Part shown: positions 15,040 to 25,315 of the stretch, in pieces | Layout: each line of letters starts with the position of its first letter | Position numbering within the stretch: position 1 is the stretch's first letter | DNA from: Streptomyces inusitatus | GTDB taxonomy: Bacteria > Actinomycetota > Actinomycetes > Streptomycetales > Streptomycetaceae | Length of the DNA stretch: 49,319 bases | Assembly: GCF_014651115.1 (NCBI RefSeq) | Contig: NZ_BMWG01000006.1 | Coordinates: 170,762 to 220,080 of the forward strand | Direction of reading: 5' to 3' | Program-made: the position numbers and the translations under genes | The notes under the pieces: model-generated | Seen by the model: the letters and a program-made list of their open reading frames with translations, nothing else | Told to the model about the DNA's origin: nothing | Databases searched by the model: none

Positions 15040-16110
15040 ATGACCAGCCAGGGCACCCATCAGTGGCGCGGCATCATCGAGGAGTACCGGGACCGTCTGC
15101 CGGTCACGGAGACGACGCCCGTCGTCACACTCGGCGAGGGCGGCACGCCTCTCGTACCCGCTCAGGTCCTCTCCGAGCGCACGGGCTGCGAGGTGCATCT
15201 CAAGGTCGAGGGCGCCAACCCCACCGGGTCCTTCAAGGACCGCGGCATGACCATGGCGATCACCCGGGCCAAGGAGGAGGGCGCGCAGGCCGTCATCTGC
15301 GCCTCCACCGGCAACACCTCCGCCTCGGCCGCCGCCTACGCGGTGCGCGCCGGGATGGTCTGCGCGGTCCTGGTGCCCCAGGGCAAGATCGCCCTGGGCA
15401 AGATGGGCCAGGCGCTCGTCTACGGCTCGAAGATCCTCCAGGTCGACGGCAACTTCGACGACTGCCTGAATCTGGCCAGAAGTCTGTCCGAGAACTATCC
15501 GGTGGCACTGGTCAACTCGGTGAACCCGTACCGGATCGAGGGGCAGAAGACGGCCTCCTTCGAGATCGTGGACGCGCTCGGCGACGCCCCCGACATCCAT
15601 GTGCTGCCTGTCGGCAACGCCGGCAACATCACCGCGTACTGGAAGGGCTACCGGGAGTACGCGGCCGACGGCCTCTCCACCCGTACGCCGCGCATGTGGG
15701 GGTTCCAGGCCTCCGGCTCCGCGCCGATCGTCCGGGGCGAGGTGGTCAAGGACCCCTCGACCATCGCCACCGCCATCCGGATCGGCAACCCGGCCTCCTG
15801 GCAGCAGGCGCTCGCCGCGCGGGACGAGTCGGGCGGCCTCATCGACGAGGTGACGGACCGTGAGATCCTGCGCGCCTACCGTCTGTTGGCCTCCCAGGAG
15901 GGCGTCTTCGTCGAGCCCGCGTCCGCCGCGTCCGTCGCCGGTCTGCTCAAGGCCGCCGAGGCGGGCAAGGTCGACCCGGGCCAGCGGATCGTCTGCACGG
16001 TCACCGGAAACGGTCTGAAGGACCCGGACTGGGCCGTCGCGGGCGCGCCGCAGCCGGTCACCGTCCCCGTCGACGCCGCGGCGGCGGCCGAGCGGCTGGG
16101 CCTGGCGTAA
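15040..16110 (+). CDS. thrC: Threonine synthase
   Basis: A 356-residue PLP enzyme that converts O-phosphohomoserine to threonine. K66 in GSFKDRGM is the cofactor lysine, preceded by [11 protein letters not shown] and followed by [14 protein letters not shown] and [15 protein letters not shown]. The start ATG 15040 has GGGGAG overlapping the hom stop, showing tight coupling to hom. A strong hairpin follows, so thrB is probably not in the same main transcript. Confidence 0.95.
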   Translation: MTSQGTHQWRGIIEEYRDRLPVTETTPVVTLGEGGTPLVPAQVLSERTGCEVHLKVEGANPTGSFKDRGMTMAITRAKEEGAQAVICASTGNTSASAAAYAVRAGMVCAVLVPQGKIALGKMGQALVYGSKILQVDGNFDDCLNLARSLSENYPVALVNSVNPYRIEGQKTASFEIVDALGDAPDIHVLPVGNAGNITAYWKGYREYAADGLSTRTPRMWGFQASGSAPIVRGEVVKDPSTIATAIRIGNPASWQQALAARDESGGLIDEVTDREILRAYRLLASQEGVFVEPASAASVAGLLKAAEAGKVDPGQRIVCTVTGNGLKDPDWAVAGAPQPVTVPVDAAAAAERLGLA

Positions 16111-16142
16111 CCGTCCCGAGGGAATCGGGCGGCAGGTTGGGA

Positions 16143-16183
16143 AGGCAGGGGGTACGCCGGATCTCGCGGCGTACCCCCTGCCT
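16143..16183 (+). terminator. Strong hairpin after thrC
   Basis: A perfect 16-bp stem (AGGCAGGGGGTACGCC and its complement) 33 bases past the thrC stop. No T run follows. Confidence 0.75.
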
Positions 16184-16554
16184 CGGCCCGCGCGGCGGGC
16201 CCCATACCCCGCCGAAAACCGCGCCAAGCAGGGCAACGGCGCATGTAGAGGCACAGGAGGCTTGCGACACGCATCGTGCGCCGCCCGTGCGCCCTATGTC
16301 GCCACAGAACCTTCCTTCGATAAGCTGTATCCGAACCCGCCCCGCCGCTTGTGCGCGGTGCGGCCGCCGTGATGGCCCTCGGGTGTGCATTCCCCTCGAA
16401 TCCCACATCCCGCATCCCGCAGAGCGAATCCGGCACACCTCGTACCCCACCGAGTCGTCACACCCCCCTCAAGCCGCCAACGCCCCTCAGTCAAACGCCA
16501 GAACGCAGAACATCAGAACGTCTCGCAGTCAGAATCAAGGAGTGTCTTCGAGCG
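16184..16554 (+). other. Gene-free stretch between thrC and thrB
   Basis: About 370 bp. No protein-like reading frame, RNA gene or clear promoter was recognised. The AAGGAG at 16537-16542 is the thrB ribosome site. A thrB promoter is presumed to lie here because of the terminator before it. Confidence 0.5.
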
Positions 16555-17511
16555 ATGGCCGGTCCAGCGTTCCGCGCCGCCGCCGTCCGAGTGCGCGTGC
16601 CCGCCACCAGTGCCAATCTCGGCCCGGGCTTCGACGCCCTCGGGCTGTCCCTGGGGCTCTACGACGATGTCGTCGTCCGGGTCGCGGACTCCGGTCTGCA
16701 CATCGACATCGCCGGTGAGGGCGCTTCCACGCTGCCCCGCGATGAGAATCACCTGCTCGTACGGTCCCTGAGGACGGCTTTCGACCTGCTCGGCGGTCAG
16801 CCGCGCGGGCTGGAAGTCGTCTGTGCCAACCGCATTCCGCACGGCCGGGGCCTCGGATCCTCGTCGGCGGCCATCTGCGCCGGAATCGTCGCCGCCCGCG
16901 CGGTGACGATAGGAGGTGACGCCCGGCTGGACGACACCGCCCTGCTGGAACTCGCCACCGAGATCGAGGGACATCCGGACAATGTCGCCGCCTGTCTGCT
17001 GGGCGGCTTCACCCTCGCCTGGACCGAGTCGGGAGCCGCCCGCGCGATCAGGATGGAGCCCGCCGACTCCGTCGTCCCGGTGGTCTTCGTACCCGAGAAG
17101 CCGGTGCTCACGGAGACGGCCCGCGGACTTCTGCCGCGTACCGTCCCCCATGTGGACGCCGCCGCCAACGCCGGTCGCGCAGCCTTGCTCGTCGAGGCTC
17201 TGACCAGGCGTCCCGAGCTGCTGCTGCCCGCCACGGAGGACCGGCTCCACCAGGAATACCGCGCCCCGGCGATGCCGCAGAGCGTCGACCTCGTCAACCG
17301 GCTCCGCGCCGACGGCGTACCGGCGGTCATCTCCGGCGCGGGCCCGACCGTGCTCGCGCTCGCCGACGAGGGCGTGGCCGACAAGGTCGCGCGACTGGCC
17401 GGCGACGGATGGGCGGCCAACCGGCTCGCCTTCGACACCGCGGGCGCGAGCGTCATGCCGCTCGCGCCGAGTGGAGCCGCCGTTCACGGCGGCGACGCGC
17501 CCGCACGATAG
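16555..17511 (+). CDS. thrB: Homoserine kinase
   Basis: A 318-residue GHMP kinase that phosphorylates homoserine for threonine synthase. It shows VPATSANLGPGFDALGL at the N-terminus, the ATP loop GRGLGSSSA (about residues 97-105), GHPDNVAACLLGGF and the late VISGAGPTVLALA. The start ATG 16555 has AAGGAG 12 bases upstream. It is separated from thrC by a hairpin and 370 bp, unlike a tight hom-thrC-thrB operon. Confidence 0.95.
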   Translation: MAGPAFRAAAVRVRVPATSANLGPGFDALGLSLGLYDDVVVRVADSGLHIDIAGEGASTLPRDENHLLVRSLRTAFDLLGGQPRGLEVVCANRIPHGRGLGSSSAAICAGIVAARAVTIGGDARLDDTALLELATEIEGHPDNVAACLLGGFTLAWTESGAARAIRMEPADSVVPVVFVPEKPVLTETARGLLPRTVPHVDAAANAGRAALLVEALTRRPELLLPATEDRLHQEYRAPAMPQSVDLVNRLRADGVPAVISGAGPTVLALADEGVADKVARLAGDGWAANRLAFDTAGASVMPLAPSGAAVHGGDAPAR

Positions 17512-17604
17512 TCCGATATTTACGGCGGGGGCGGGCCGTATCGGCCCGGCGCGCTCCCGCCGGGCCCGGCGAAAGCCGGTGATACGGGCCGATACGCAGC
17601 AGAT

Positions 17605-17628
17605 GCGCATCACCGCGCGGTGATGCGC
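17605..17628 (+). terminator. Palindrome after thrB, first hairpin
   Basis: A perfect palindrome with arms GCGCATCACC / GGTGATGCGC around GCGC. It is the first of two hairpins between thrB and rho. Confidence 0.65.
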
Positions 17629-17638
17629 GGTGAAGCGC

Positions 17639-17666
17639 GGGGATTCACCGTCAGCGGTGATTCCCC
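17639..17666 (+). terminator. Second hairpin after thrB
   Basis: A 12-bp stem with one mismatch (GGGGATTCACCG / CGGTGATTCCCC), loop TCAG. Confidence 0.65.
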
Positions 17667-17699
17667 GTGACACGAGATTGCCGGTTATGGAGAGGGGGA

Positions 17700-18052
17700 A
17701 TGTTTGTTGGAGCCGGTAGTGTTAACCTCAAGTTGCAGCCGAAGCCTTTATGGCTTCGAGCTTCGTGTCCCGATTCGGGACCACCAATTCTTCCGGGAGC
17801 CTCCCCAACTGCCTGAGCAGCCTGCCTGAGCAGTTTTGAGCACGCTCCGGAACCGGCACGACACCTCCCGCTCCGCCACACAGCGGGCCGAGCAGGGGGA
17901 CCTCGGGCCGGGCACGCATGTATCTGACTCTCCGCCGCACCACATCCGGCGGGGACCACCGCCCCGACACGGTCCGCACAGAGACCGCCGTCGGACAGCA
18001 CAACCGGTCGCCGAGCCAGAAGGCCGACGTCCGCTCCAGGGAAGGACCCTTC
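17700..18052 (+). promoter_or_regulatory. Promoter region and long leader of rho
   Basis: About 350 bp without a gene. An AT-rich stretch holds TAGTGT (17717-17722), a plausible -10 of the TAGNNT form, with no good -35. If used, the rho transcript has a leader of about 320 bases, a length at which Rho is known to limit its own synthesis in other bacteria. GGGAAGGA is the ribosome site. Confidence 0.4.
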
Positions 18053-20116
18053 GTGAGCGACACCACCGATCTGATGGGCGCGAGCGCCGACAGCAGCGTC
18101 GACACCTCCGCGCCCGCCGCAGGTGCTGCCTCCGGCACCACCGCACGGCGCCGCCGTTCCGGCACCGGCCTTGAGGGCATGGTCCTGGCCGAGCTGCAGC
18201 AGGTCGCGTCCGGCCTCGGCATCAGGGGCACCGCGCGGATGCGCAAGAGCCAGCTGATCGAGGTCATCAAGGAGGCGCAGGCCGGCGGCGGCGCCTCCAC
18301 CGCCAAGGCCGCGACGGCGCCAGCCGCCGCCAAGACCGCCGAGGCCGAGACCAAGCCCAAGCGCCGCACCGCCGCCAAGGCGCGGACGAGCGAGGCGCCC
18401 GCCGCCGAGCCCGCCCCGGCCGCCGAGAAGGCCGCCGCCCAGCAGCAGATCGACATCCCCGGCCAGCCGGCCAGCGACGACCAGCCGGCCGGTGAGCGCC
18501 GCCGTCGCCGCGCCACCGCGCAGGCCGGCAGCCCCGAGGTCCAGGCCGAGGCCAGGACCGAGGCGGCCGTCGACGTCAAGGAGAAGGCCGAGGCCCAGCC
18601 GGACGCCAAGGCCGAGACCGCCGGATCCGCCTCCGGGCAGGACGGCGAGGGCCGCCGTGACCGGGGCCAGCGCGGCGACCGCCGTGAGCGCCAGCGCGAC
18701 CGCGGCGAGCGTGGCGACCGTGAGCGCGACCGCGGTGACCGTGGCGAGCGCGACCGCGGCGACCGCCGGGGCAAGGGCGACGACCAGCAGCAGAGCGGTC
18801 AGCGCCAGCAGCAGGGCGGCCAGCGTCAGCAGCAGAGCAGCGGCGTCAGCCAGCAGCAGCTCGACGACGACGACTTCGAGGGCGGCCGTCGCGGCCGTCG
18901 TGGCCGCTACCGCGACCGCCGCGGCCGTCGTGGTGGCCGCGAGGAGTTCGTCAGCAACGAGCCGCAGGTCGCCGACGACGATGTGCTGATCCCCGTCGCG
19001 GGCATCCTCGACATCCTCGACAACTACGCGTTCATCCGGACCTCGGGCTACCTCCCGGGCCCCAACGACGTGTACGTCTCCCTCGCCCAGGTCCGCAAGA
19101 ACGGCCTGCGCAAGGGCGACCACGTCACCGGCGCGGTCCGGCAGCCCAAGGACGGCGAGCGCCGCGAGAAGTTCAACGCGCTCGTCCGCCTGGACTCGGC
19201 GAACGGCATGGCGGCCGAATCCGGCCGCGGCCGCCCCGAGTTCAACAAGCTGACCCCGCTCTACCCGCAGGACCGGCTCCGTCTGGAGACCGACCCCGGC
19301 GTGCTGACCACCCGGATCATCGACCTCGTGTCGCCGATCGGCAAGGGCCAGCGCGGACTGATCGTGGCCCCGCCGAAGACCGGCAAGACCATGATCCTCC
19401 AGGCGATCGCCAACGCGATCACGGTCAACAGCCCCGAGTGCCACCTGATGGTCGTCCTCGTCGACGAGCGTCCGGAAGAGGTCACCGACATGCAGCGGTC
19501 GGTGAAGGGCGAGGTCATCTCCTCGACCTTCGACCGCCCGGCCGAGGACCACACCACCGTCGCCGAGCTGGCGATCGAGCGCGCCAAGCGCCTGGTGGAG
19601 CTGGGCCACGACGTCGTCGTCCTGCTGGACTCCATCACCCGTCTGGGCCGTGCGTACAACCTCGCGGCCCCCGCCTCCGGACGCATCCTGTCCGGTGGTG
19701 TCGACTCGACCGCGCTCTACCCGCCGAAGCGCTTCTTCGGCGCCGCGCGCAACATCGAGGACGGCGGCTCGCTGACCATCCTGGCCACCGCGCTGGTCGA
19801 CACCGGCTCGCGCATGGACGAGGTGATCTTCGAGGAGTTCAAGGGCACCGGCAACATGGAGCTCAAGCTCGACCGGAAGCTCTCCGACAAGCGCATCTTC
19901 CCCGCGGTGGACGTCGACGCGTCCAGCACCCGCAAGGAGGAGATCCTGCTCGGCGCCGACGAGCTGGCCATCGTCTGGAAGCTGCGCCGGGTGCTGCACG
20001 CGCTCGACCAGCAGCAGGCGATCGAGCTGCTGCTCGACAAGATGAAGCAGACGAAGTCGAACGCGGAGTTCCTGCTCCAGATCCAGAAGACCACGCCTTC
20101 CGGATCCAACGACTGA
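18053..20116 (+). CDS. rho: Transcription termination factor Rho
   Basis: A 687-residue hexameric RNA helicase, much longer than the roughly 420 residues of E. coli Rho. The start is GTG 18053 ([10 protein letters not shown]). Domains: Rho N-terminal helical domain (about 38-85, [19 protein letters not shown]); a long insertion of Ala/Glu/Lys-rich, then Arg/Asp/Gly repeats (about 200-243) and Gln/Ser-rich sequence (about 243-272); RNA-binding cold-shock-like domain ([20 protein letters not shown]); and the ATPase with P-loop PPKTGKT (K445) and [15 protein letters not shown]. The insertion is typical of actinobacterial Rho and probably adds RNA affinity. A clean terminator follows. Confidence 0.96.
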   Translation: MSDTTDLMGASADSSVDTSAPAAGAASGTTARRRRSGTGLEGMVLAELQQVASGLGIRGTARMRKSQLIEVIKEAQAGGGASTAKAATAPAAAKTAEAETKPKRRTAAKARTSEAPAAEPAPAAEKAAAQQQIDIPGQPASDDQPAGERRRRRATAQAGSPEVQAEARTEAAVDVKEKAEAQPDAKAETAGSASGQDGEGRRDRGQRGDRRERQRDRGERGDRERDRGDRGERDRGDRRGKGDDQQQSGQRQQQGGQRQQQSSGVSQQQLDDDDFEGGRRGRRGRYRDRRGRRGGREEFVSNEPQVADDDVLIPVAGILDILDNYAFIRTSGYLPGPNDVYVSLAQVRKNGLRKGDHVTGAVRQPKDGERREKFNALVRLDSANGMAAESGRGRPEFNKLTPLYPQDRLRLETDPGVLTTRIIDLVSPIGKGQRGLIVAPPKTGKTMILQAIANAITVNSPECHLMVVLVDERPEEVTDMQRSVKGEVISSTFDRPAEDHTTVAELAIERAKRLVELGHDVVVLLDSITRLGRAYNLAAPASGRILSGGVDSTALYPPKRFFGAARNIEDGGSLTILATALVDTGSRMDEVIFEEFKGTGNMELKLDRKLSDKRIFPAVDVDASSTRKEEILLGADELAIVWKLRRVLHALDQQQAIELLLDKMKQTKSNAEFLLQIQKTTPSGSND

Positions 20117-20169
20117 CGCTCCGTCAACACCGGTTTCCCGCCGGTCGCGCACCGAGCCGCTCGGCGGCG

Positions 20170-20200
20170 CCGCCCCGTCACCCCATCGGTGACGGGGCGG
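20170..20200 (+). terminator. Terminator after rho
   Basis: A perfect 13-bp stem (CCGCCCCGTCACC / GGTGACGGGGCGG), loop CCATC. Confidence 0.8.
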
Positions 20201-20366
20201 TCGCATGTCCGGGCCCGGGGGCCGGGGTTGGGGGAGCCGCACCCCGCCCGTCAACCGGCCGCGGTGGCGCAATACGATCTACCTCCTCAGGTGGGGGAGC
20301 CGTGGGGGCCGATGGCCAACAGGCCCGCGCCCGCCGGCCCGACACACATCCCGAGGTGGTTACCGA

Positions 20367-22199
20367 GTGCCCCAGCGCACCCGAGGCAGCCGGCGCGTAC
20401 GCCGGACGAGACGTGAGATACCCGCGGCCGTGACCGTGCTGGCCCTGGCCGGCACCGGGCTGATGGCCTCCGGCGCGCAGGCCGCCGAGCCCGGCTCGAC
20501 GCCCCGTACGACGGCCGTCCCGGCGCAGCCCGCCGCGCCCGTCGCGCCCGCCGCCCCGCTCCCCGCGAGCGGACCGGGCGAGCGGGAGCTGCACGACCGG
20601 ATCGCCGAAGTGCTGGAGACCATCAGGGCGACGCCCGGCGGCCCGCGCCCCAAGGGCAAGACCCCGGCCCCCGGCACCGCCGCCAAGCCCTCGCCGGGCC
20701 CCAGCGCCCGGATCATCGGCGGCAAGCCCGCCCCGATCTCCTCCGCGCCATGGATGGCCCAGCTCTTCTTCAAGGGCCCCCGGGGCCTCGGCTACTCCTG
20801 CGGCGGCGCGGTCGTCGCGCCCACCAAGGTCGTCACGGCCGCCCACTGCGTCAAGGACATGGACTGGAAGGGCACCGGCGTCATCGTCACCGGCGCCGAC
20901 CGGGCGGCCACCCCCACCGGCCGCAAGGACTCCCAGGGCAAGCCGATCCTCAATCTCCACGGCGGCGAGGCCCGCGGCGCGGTCCGCCAGTGGCACCACC
21001 CGGCGTACGACGACTACACGCTGGAGGCCGATGTCGCCGTACTGACCCTGAGCTCCCCGGTCAGGGCCAAGCCCCTCCAACTGGTGAAGCCCGGCGAGAG
21101 CGCCCGCTACAAGCACGGCACCGACGGCAAGGTGTACGGCTGGGGGCTCACCGCCTCCCACGACAGGGCCAAGGGCTCCGACCGGCTGAAGGTCGCCGAC
21201 GCCGACGCCCAGTCCGACGCCAACTGCGAACGGGCGTACGGCTGGGAGTTCTTCAAGGGCGACATGTACTGCGCCGGCCGCGCCCCGACCGGCAAGGACA
21301 GCACCACCGAGACCACCTGCAACGGAGACTCCGGCGGCCCGCTGGTGGCCGGCGGCCGGATGGCCGGCATCGTCTCCTGGGGCGACGCGGACTGCTCCGC
21401 CAAGGGCAAGTACGGCGTCTACGCCAAGGTGAGCACCTTCCAGGCGGCGATCCGGGACCGGATGTACGACACCAGCTGGAGCGGCGACCAGTACGCCGAT
21501 CTGCTGGCCCGCTCCGGGAACCGGCTCCACGCCTGGACCAGGAAGGGCAAGACCCTCGTCCGGGGCAAGGACCTCGGCGACTTCCGGGGCGTGAATCTGC
21601 TGGTCCAGTCCGATCTGAACCGCGACGGCCGCCAGGACCTCGTCCACCGCGCGAACACCGGCGAGACGTACTGGTCGCAGGGCGGCGGGCAGCCCCGGCT
21701 GCTCTCCACCGGCTGGCGCACCCACCGGCAGATCCTGGTCCCCGGCGACCTCACCGGCGACGACCTCCCGGACATCGTGGTCGTCACGGCCAAGGGCACG
21801 GCCTATCTCTATCCGGGCAAGGGCGACGGCAGTCTCGCCCCCTCGGTGCGGATCGGCTCCGGCTGGGGCGAGTACACCATGGTCAGGGGCCACGGAGACT
21901 TCACCGGCGACGGCAGGCCCGATGTCCTGGGCCATGTCTTCGGCGGCAAGATGTACCTCCACAAGGGCACCGGCGACCCGAAGAAGCCCTTCTCGGCCCG
22001 TGTCCAGATCGGCACCCACAGTGGCCTCAACGCCCTCGCCACCACCGGTGACGTCGACGGCGACGGCCGCGCCGACCTGCTCGCCAGGGACATGAAGGGC
22101 AAGCTCTGGCTCTACCCGGGCACCGGCCGGTCCCCGGCGGTCCTGGGCAAGCGCGCCCAGTACGCGAGCGGCCTCCAGGGCCACACCCTCCTCGGCTGA
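20367..22199 (+). CDS. Secreted trypsin-like serine protease with FG-GAP repeats
   Basis: A 610-residue protein from GTG 20367, with GAGGTGG upstream. It has an Arg-rich n-region, a hydrophobic segment and an AQA-A cleavage site, then a Pro/Ala linker. The S1 protease domain begins at RIIGGKPAPI and has the full triad: H160 (TAAHC), D222 (DVAVLTL) and S322 (CNGDSGGPL). The C-terminal third holds four FG-GAP/VCBS-type repeats with acidic loops (DLNRDGRQD, DLTGDDLPD, DFTGDGRPD, DVDGDGRAD), which would bind calcium and form a propeller-like module for binding substrate or surface. It is a single-gene unit with terminators on both sides. Confidence 0.9.
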   Translation: MPQRTRGSRRVRRTRREIPAAVTVLALAGTGLMASGAQAAEPGSTPRTTAVPAQPAAPVAPAAPLPASGPGERELHDRIAEVLETIRATPGGPRPKGKTPAPGTAAKPSPGPSARIIGGKPAPISSAPWMAQLFFKGPRGLGYSCGGAVVAPTKVVTAAHCVKDMDWKGTGVIVTGADRAATPTGRKDSQGKPILNLHGGEARGAVRQWHHPAYDDYTLEADVAVLTLSSPVRAKPLQLVKPGESARYKHGTDGKVYGWGLTASHDRAKGSDRLKVADADAQSDANCERAYGWEFFKGDMYCAGRAPTGKDSTTETTCNGDSGGPLVAGGRMAGIVSWGDADCSAKGKYGVYAKVSTFQAAIRDRMYDTSWSGDQYADLLARSGNRLHAWTRKGKTLVRGKDLGDFRGVNLLVQSDLNRDGRQDLVHRANTGETYWSQGGGQPRLLSTGWRTHRQILVPGDLTGDDLPDIVVVTAKGTAYLYPGKGDGSLAPSVRIGSGWGEYTMVRGHGDFTGDGRPDVLGHVFGGKMYLHKGTGDPKKPFSARVQIGTHSGLNALATTGDVDGDGRADLLARDMKGKLWLYPGTGRSPAVLGKRAQYASGLQGHTLLG

Positions 22200-22275
22200 G
22201 GCTGAGACTGAAGCAGAGGCTGAAGCCGAGACGCCGAGCTGCCGAGCCCTCCCGAGCCCCCCCGGGGCCCGGCCC

Positions 22276-22306
22276 GTGCCCACCGTGCCCCGCGCACGGT
22301 GGGCAC
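22276..22306 (+). terminator. Terminator after the protease gene
   Basis: A perfect 13-bp stem (GTGCCCACCGTGC / GCACGGTGGGCAC), loop of five bases, followed by CGCCGTTTTC. Confidence 0.82.
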
Positions 22307-22459
22307 CGCCGTTTTCTCAGCCGCTTCTCAGCCGGGCGTGCAACCCTTTCGCTCCCCGAGCGGTCTCCCCAGTGGCGGAGCAAGAATTGACAGGACGGAC
22401 CACCGTGCCGTCCCGGCTCCCGCCGGAGGGAAGCGGAGAGCGCAGGAACCGAGGAGACC

Positions 22460-23653
22460 ATGGGCGACCAGAGCAGCGCCGGCACCGGCCGAATAAACGG
22501 CGGCCGGGACGGCGGCCGGGGCAGACGGCGCAAGAAGCCGTCCACCGGCCGCAGAGCCGGGGCCATCACCGTATGGACCCTCGCCGGGCTGCTCCTCGCC
22601 GGAGGCTCCGGACTCGGATATGTGTACTTCAAGCTCAACGGCAACATCGACGGCGTCGACATCAACGCCCGGCTCGGCACCGACCGGCCCCAGGACATCG
22701 ACAACGGCTCCCTGGACATCCTTCTCCTCGGCTCGGACTCCCGCTCCGGGGCCAACGCCCGGTACGGCGGCGACGAGGGCGGCGCGCGCGCCGACACGGC
22801 GATGATCGTCCATCTGCACGACGGCCGTAAGAAGGCCAGCGTGGTCTCCATCCCGCGCGACACCCTCATCACCCGCCCCCCGTGCGTCGACGACGACGGC
22901 AGGACCGTCCCGGCCGAGAACCGGGCCATGTTCAACACCGCGTACGAGGTCGGCGGCCCCGCCTGCGCCGTGAAGACCGTCGAACGGATGTCCGGCATCC
23001 GCATGGACCACTACATCGAGGTCGATTTCACCGGCTTCAAACGGCTCATCGACGCCCTCGGCGGAGTCGACATCACCACCACCGAGCCGATCAAGGACGT
23101 CAAGAGCGGGCTCAACCTCGCCCCCGGTCACCACACCCTCGACGGCGAACAGTCCCTCGGCCTGGTGAGGACCCGCAAGAGCGTCGGCGACGGCAGCGAC
23201 CTCGGCCGGATCCAGCTCCAGCAGGCGTTCATGAAGGCCTTCCTCGCCCAGGTGAAGGAGGTCGGCGTACTCACCAACCCCACCAAGCTGCTCGACATCG
23301 CCGACACCGCCACCAAGGCGATCACCCCCGATTCCGAGCTGGACTCGGTCCCCGAGCTGATGACCTTCGCCCAGGGCCTCACCGGGCTCGGCCCCTCCGA
23401 CGTCCGGATGGTGACCCTTCCGGTGGAGTACGACCCGATCGATCCCAACCGGGTGATCCCCCTCCGGGGCGCGGCCCAGCAGGTCTGGACCGCGCTCGGC
23501 CAGGACCGGCCCATCCCCGCCGACGCGCTGAAGGACTCTGCGGGCGACAAGGGCGTGGCGGGCGCCCTCGTCAAGGGCACCACTCCGGACACCGCCCCGA
23601 AGGCCACCCAGAAGGCGGAGAGCGCGCCCGGGAGCGGCGAAGCCGCCGGTTAG
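22460..23653 (+). CDS. LytR-CpsA-Psr (LCP) family cell-wall ligase
   Basis: A 397-residue type II membrane protein. It has a Lys/Arg-rich cytoplasmic tail, one membrane segment (about residues 33-57), then the extracytoplasmic LCP domain: ILLLGSDSR, ADTAMIVHLHD, VSIPRDTLI, FNTAYEVGGP, DHYIEVDFTGFKRLIDALGG, HTLDGEQSLGLVRTRKS. These include the Arg and Asp residues that bind the polyprenyl-pyrophosphate. LCP enzymes attach teichoic acid or other glycopolymers to peptidoglycan. Start ATG has GAGGAG six bases before it. Confidence 0.92.
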   Translation: MGDQSSAGTGRINGGRDGGRGRRRKKPSTGRRAGAITVWTLAGLLLAGGSGLGYVYFKLNGNIDGVDINARLGTDRPQDIDNGSLDILLLGSDSRSGANARYGGDEGGARADTAMIVHLHDGRKKASVVSIPRDTLITRPPCVDDDGRTVPAENRAMFNTAYEVGGPACAVKTVERMSGIRMDHYIEVDFTGFKRLIDALGGVDITTTEPIKDVKSGLNLAPGHHTLDGEQSLGLVRTRKSVGDGSDLGRIQLQQAFMKAFLAQVKEVGVLTNPTKLLDIADTATKAITPDSELDSVPELMTFAQGLTGLGPSDVRMVTLPVEYDPIDPNRVIPLRGAAQQVWTALGQDRPIPADALKDSAGDKGVAGALVKGTTPDTAPKATQKAESAPGSGEAAG

Positions 23654-23669
23654 AGCTCCGGCGGACGAC

Positions 23670-23701
23670 CCGGGGAATACCCACGCCGTCCCCCCGGTTT
23701 T
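23670..23701 (+). terminator. Probable terminator after the LCP gene
   Basis: Stem CCGGGG/CCCCGG with a long loop and a TTTT tail; the tail overlaps the -35 region of rpmE. Confidence 0.45.
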
Positions 23702-23728
23702 GGGAGATACGGCCAGTCCTGGCAGACT
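23700..23728 (+). promoter_or_regulatory. Possible rpmE promoter
   Basis: TTGGGA (23700-23705) and CAGACT (23723-23728) with a 17-bp spacer. The -10 is a poor match, so the call is tentative. Confidence 0.3.
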
Positions 23729-23803
23729 GGTACGTCGGCCCCGGTTCACGCACGCGCAATCCGCCCGTAGCGACCCGGAGCCCTCCCGAAACTAGGAGAC
23801 ACC

Positions 23804-24025
23804 TTGAAGCGCGACATCCACCCCGAGTACGTCGAGACCCAGGTCAGCTGCACCTGTGGCGCGTCGTTCACCACTCGCAGCACCATCGACAGCGGCACCA
23901 TCCGTGCCGAGGTCTGCTCCGAGTGCCACCCGTTCTACACGGGTAAGCAGAAGATCCTCGACACCGGTGGCCGCGTGGCCCGCTTCGAGGCGCGCTTCGG
24001 CAAGGCCTCGGCCGCCAAGAAGTAG
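23804..24025 (+). CDS. rpmE: 50S ribosomal protein L31, zinc form
   Basis: A 73-residue ribosomal protein ([13 protein letters not shown]) starting at TTG 23804 with AGGAGA upstream. Four cysteines (C16, C18, C38, C41) mark the zinc-binding (C+) form. Streptomycetes usually also carry a zinc-free copy controlled by Zur elsewhere. A textbook terminator follows. Confidence 0.96.
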   Translation: MKRDIHPEYVETQVSCTCGASFTTRSTIDSGTIRAEVCSECHPFYTGKQKILDTGGRVARFEARFGKASAAKK

Positions 24026-24036
24026 CGAGCTGACAG

Positions 24037-24085
24037 CACCGGTCCTCGGCCGCCCACTCCACGGGCGGCCGGGACCGGTGTTTTT
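24037..24085 (+). terminator. Rho-independent terminator of rpmE
   Basis: An 18-bp stem with one bulged T (CACCGGTCC and CGGCCGCCC pairing with GGGCGGCCG and GGACCGGTG) and a five-T tail. It is the most canonical terminator in the window. Confidence 0.93.
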
Positions 24086-24179
24086 GTCGCCGGGGGCCTC
24101 AGGGTCACCCCCGGAAACCAGCCACCCGGGTAAGCACCCCGCCGTCCCGCAGAAACCCCGCACGACACCAGGAGCACCG

Positions 24180-25259
24180 ATGTTCGAGGCGGTCGAGGAA
24201 CTGATCGGCGAGCACGCCGACCTTGAGAAGAAGCTCGCCGACCCTTCCGTACACGCCGACCAGGCGAACGCGCGGAAGCTCAACAAGCGCTACGCCGAGC
24301 TGACCCCGATCGTCGGCACGTACCGCTCCTGGAAGCAGACCGGCGAGGACATCGAGACCGCTCGCGAGTTCGCCGCCGCCGATCCGGACTTCGCCGCCGA
24401 GGTGAAGGAGCTGGAGAAGCAGCGCGAGGAACTGACCGAGAAGCTGCGTCTCCTCCTCGTGCCGCGCGACCCCAGCGACGACAAGGACGTCATCCTTGAG
24501 GTCAAGGCCGGAGCGGGCGGCGACGAGTCCGCCCTGTTCGCCGGCGACCTGCTGCGGATGTATCTGCGCTACGCCGAGCGCGTCGGCTGGAAGACCGAGA
24601 TCATCGACGCCACCGAGTCCGAGCTGGGCGGCTACAAGGACGTCCAGGTCGCCGTGAAGACCAAGGGCGGCCAGGGCGCCACCGAGCCCGGCCAGGGCGT
24701 CTGGGCCCGGCTGAAGTACGAGGGCGGGGTGCACCGCGTACAGCGCGTGCCCGCCACCGAGTCCCAGGGCCGTATCCACACCTCCGCCGCCGGTGTCCTC
24801 GTCACCCCCGAGGCCGAGGAGATCGAGGTGGAGATCAACGCCAACGATCTCCGTATCGACGTCTACCGCTCCTCCGGGCCCGGCGGCCAGTCCGTCAACA
24901 CGACCGACTCCGCCGTCCGCATCACCCACCTCCCCACCGGTGTCGTCGCCTCCTGCCAGAACGAGAAGAGCCAGCTCCAGAACAAGGAGCAGGCCATGCG
25001 CATCCTGCGCTCCCGGCTGCTCGCCGCGGCACAGGAAGAGGCCGAGAGCAAGGCCGCCGACGCCCGCCGCAGCCAGGTGCGCACCGTCGACCGCTCCGAG
25101 AAGATCCGTACGTACAACTTCCCGGAGAACCGCATTTCGGACCACCGGGTCGGCTTCAAGGCGTACAACTTGGACCAGGTGCTCGACGGCGACCTCGACG
25201 CCGTGATCCAGGCCTGCGTGGACGCGGACTCCGCCGCCAAGCTCGCCGCAGCGCAGTAA
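24180..25259 (+). CDS. prfA: Peptide chain release factor 1
   Basis: A 359-residue protein. The stop-codon recognition tripeptide of RF1, PAT, is at 191-193 ([15 protein letters not shown]), and the universal GGQ is at 235-237 ([14 protein letters not shown]), where the Gln is the site of PrmC methylation. It reads UAA and UAG. Start ATG 24180 has CAGGAG upstream. prmC, encoding its methyltransferase, begins 57 bp downstream. Confidence 0.96.
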   Translation: MFEAVEELIGEHADLEKKLADPSVHADQANARKLNKRYAELTPIVGTYRSWKQTGEDIETAREFAAADPDFAAEVKELEKQREELTEKLRLLLVPRDPSDDKDVILEVKAGAGGDESALFAGDLLRMYLRYAERVGWKTEIIDATESELGGYKDVQVAVKTKGGQGATEPGQGVWARLKYEGGVHRVQRVPATESQGRIHTSAAGVLVTPEAEEIEVEINANDLRIDVYRSSGPGGQSVNTTDSAVRITHLPTGVVASCQNEKSQLQNKEQAMRILRSRLLAAAQEEAESKAADARRSQVRTVDRSEKIRTYNFPENRISDHRVGFKAYNLDQVLDGDLDAVIQACVDADSAAKLAAAQ

Positions 25260-25315
25260 CCGAAAGCCCCGCGCAGTAGCCCCAGCGAGCCCCGTAAGAA
25301 CCGGGTGGAGGACCA

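Noticed and set aside
17651..20272. An 873-residue minus-strand frame opposite rho
   Set aside because: Low-complexity Leu/Ala/Val repeats that mirror rho codons; no start, ribosome site or motif.
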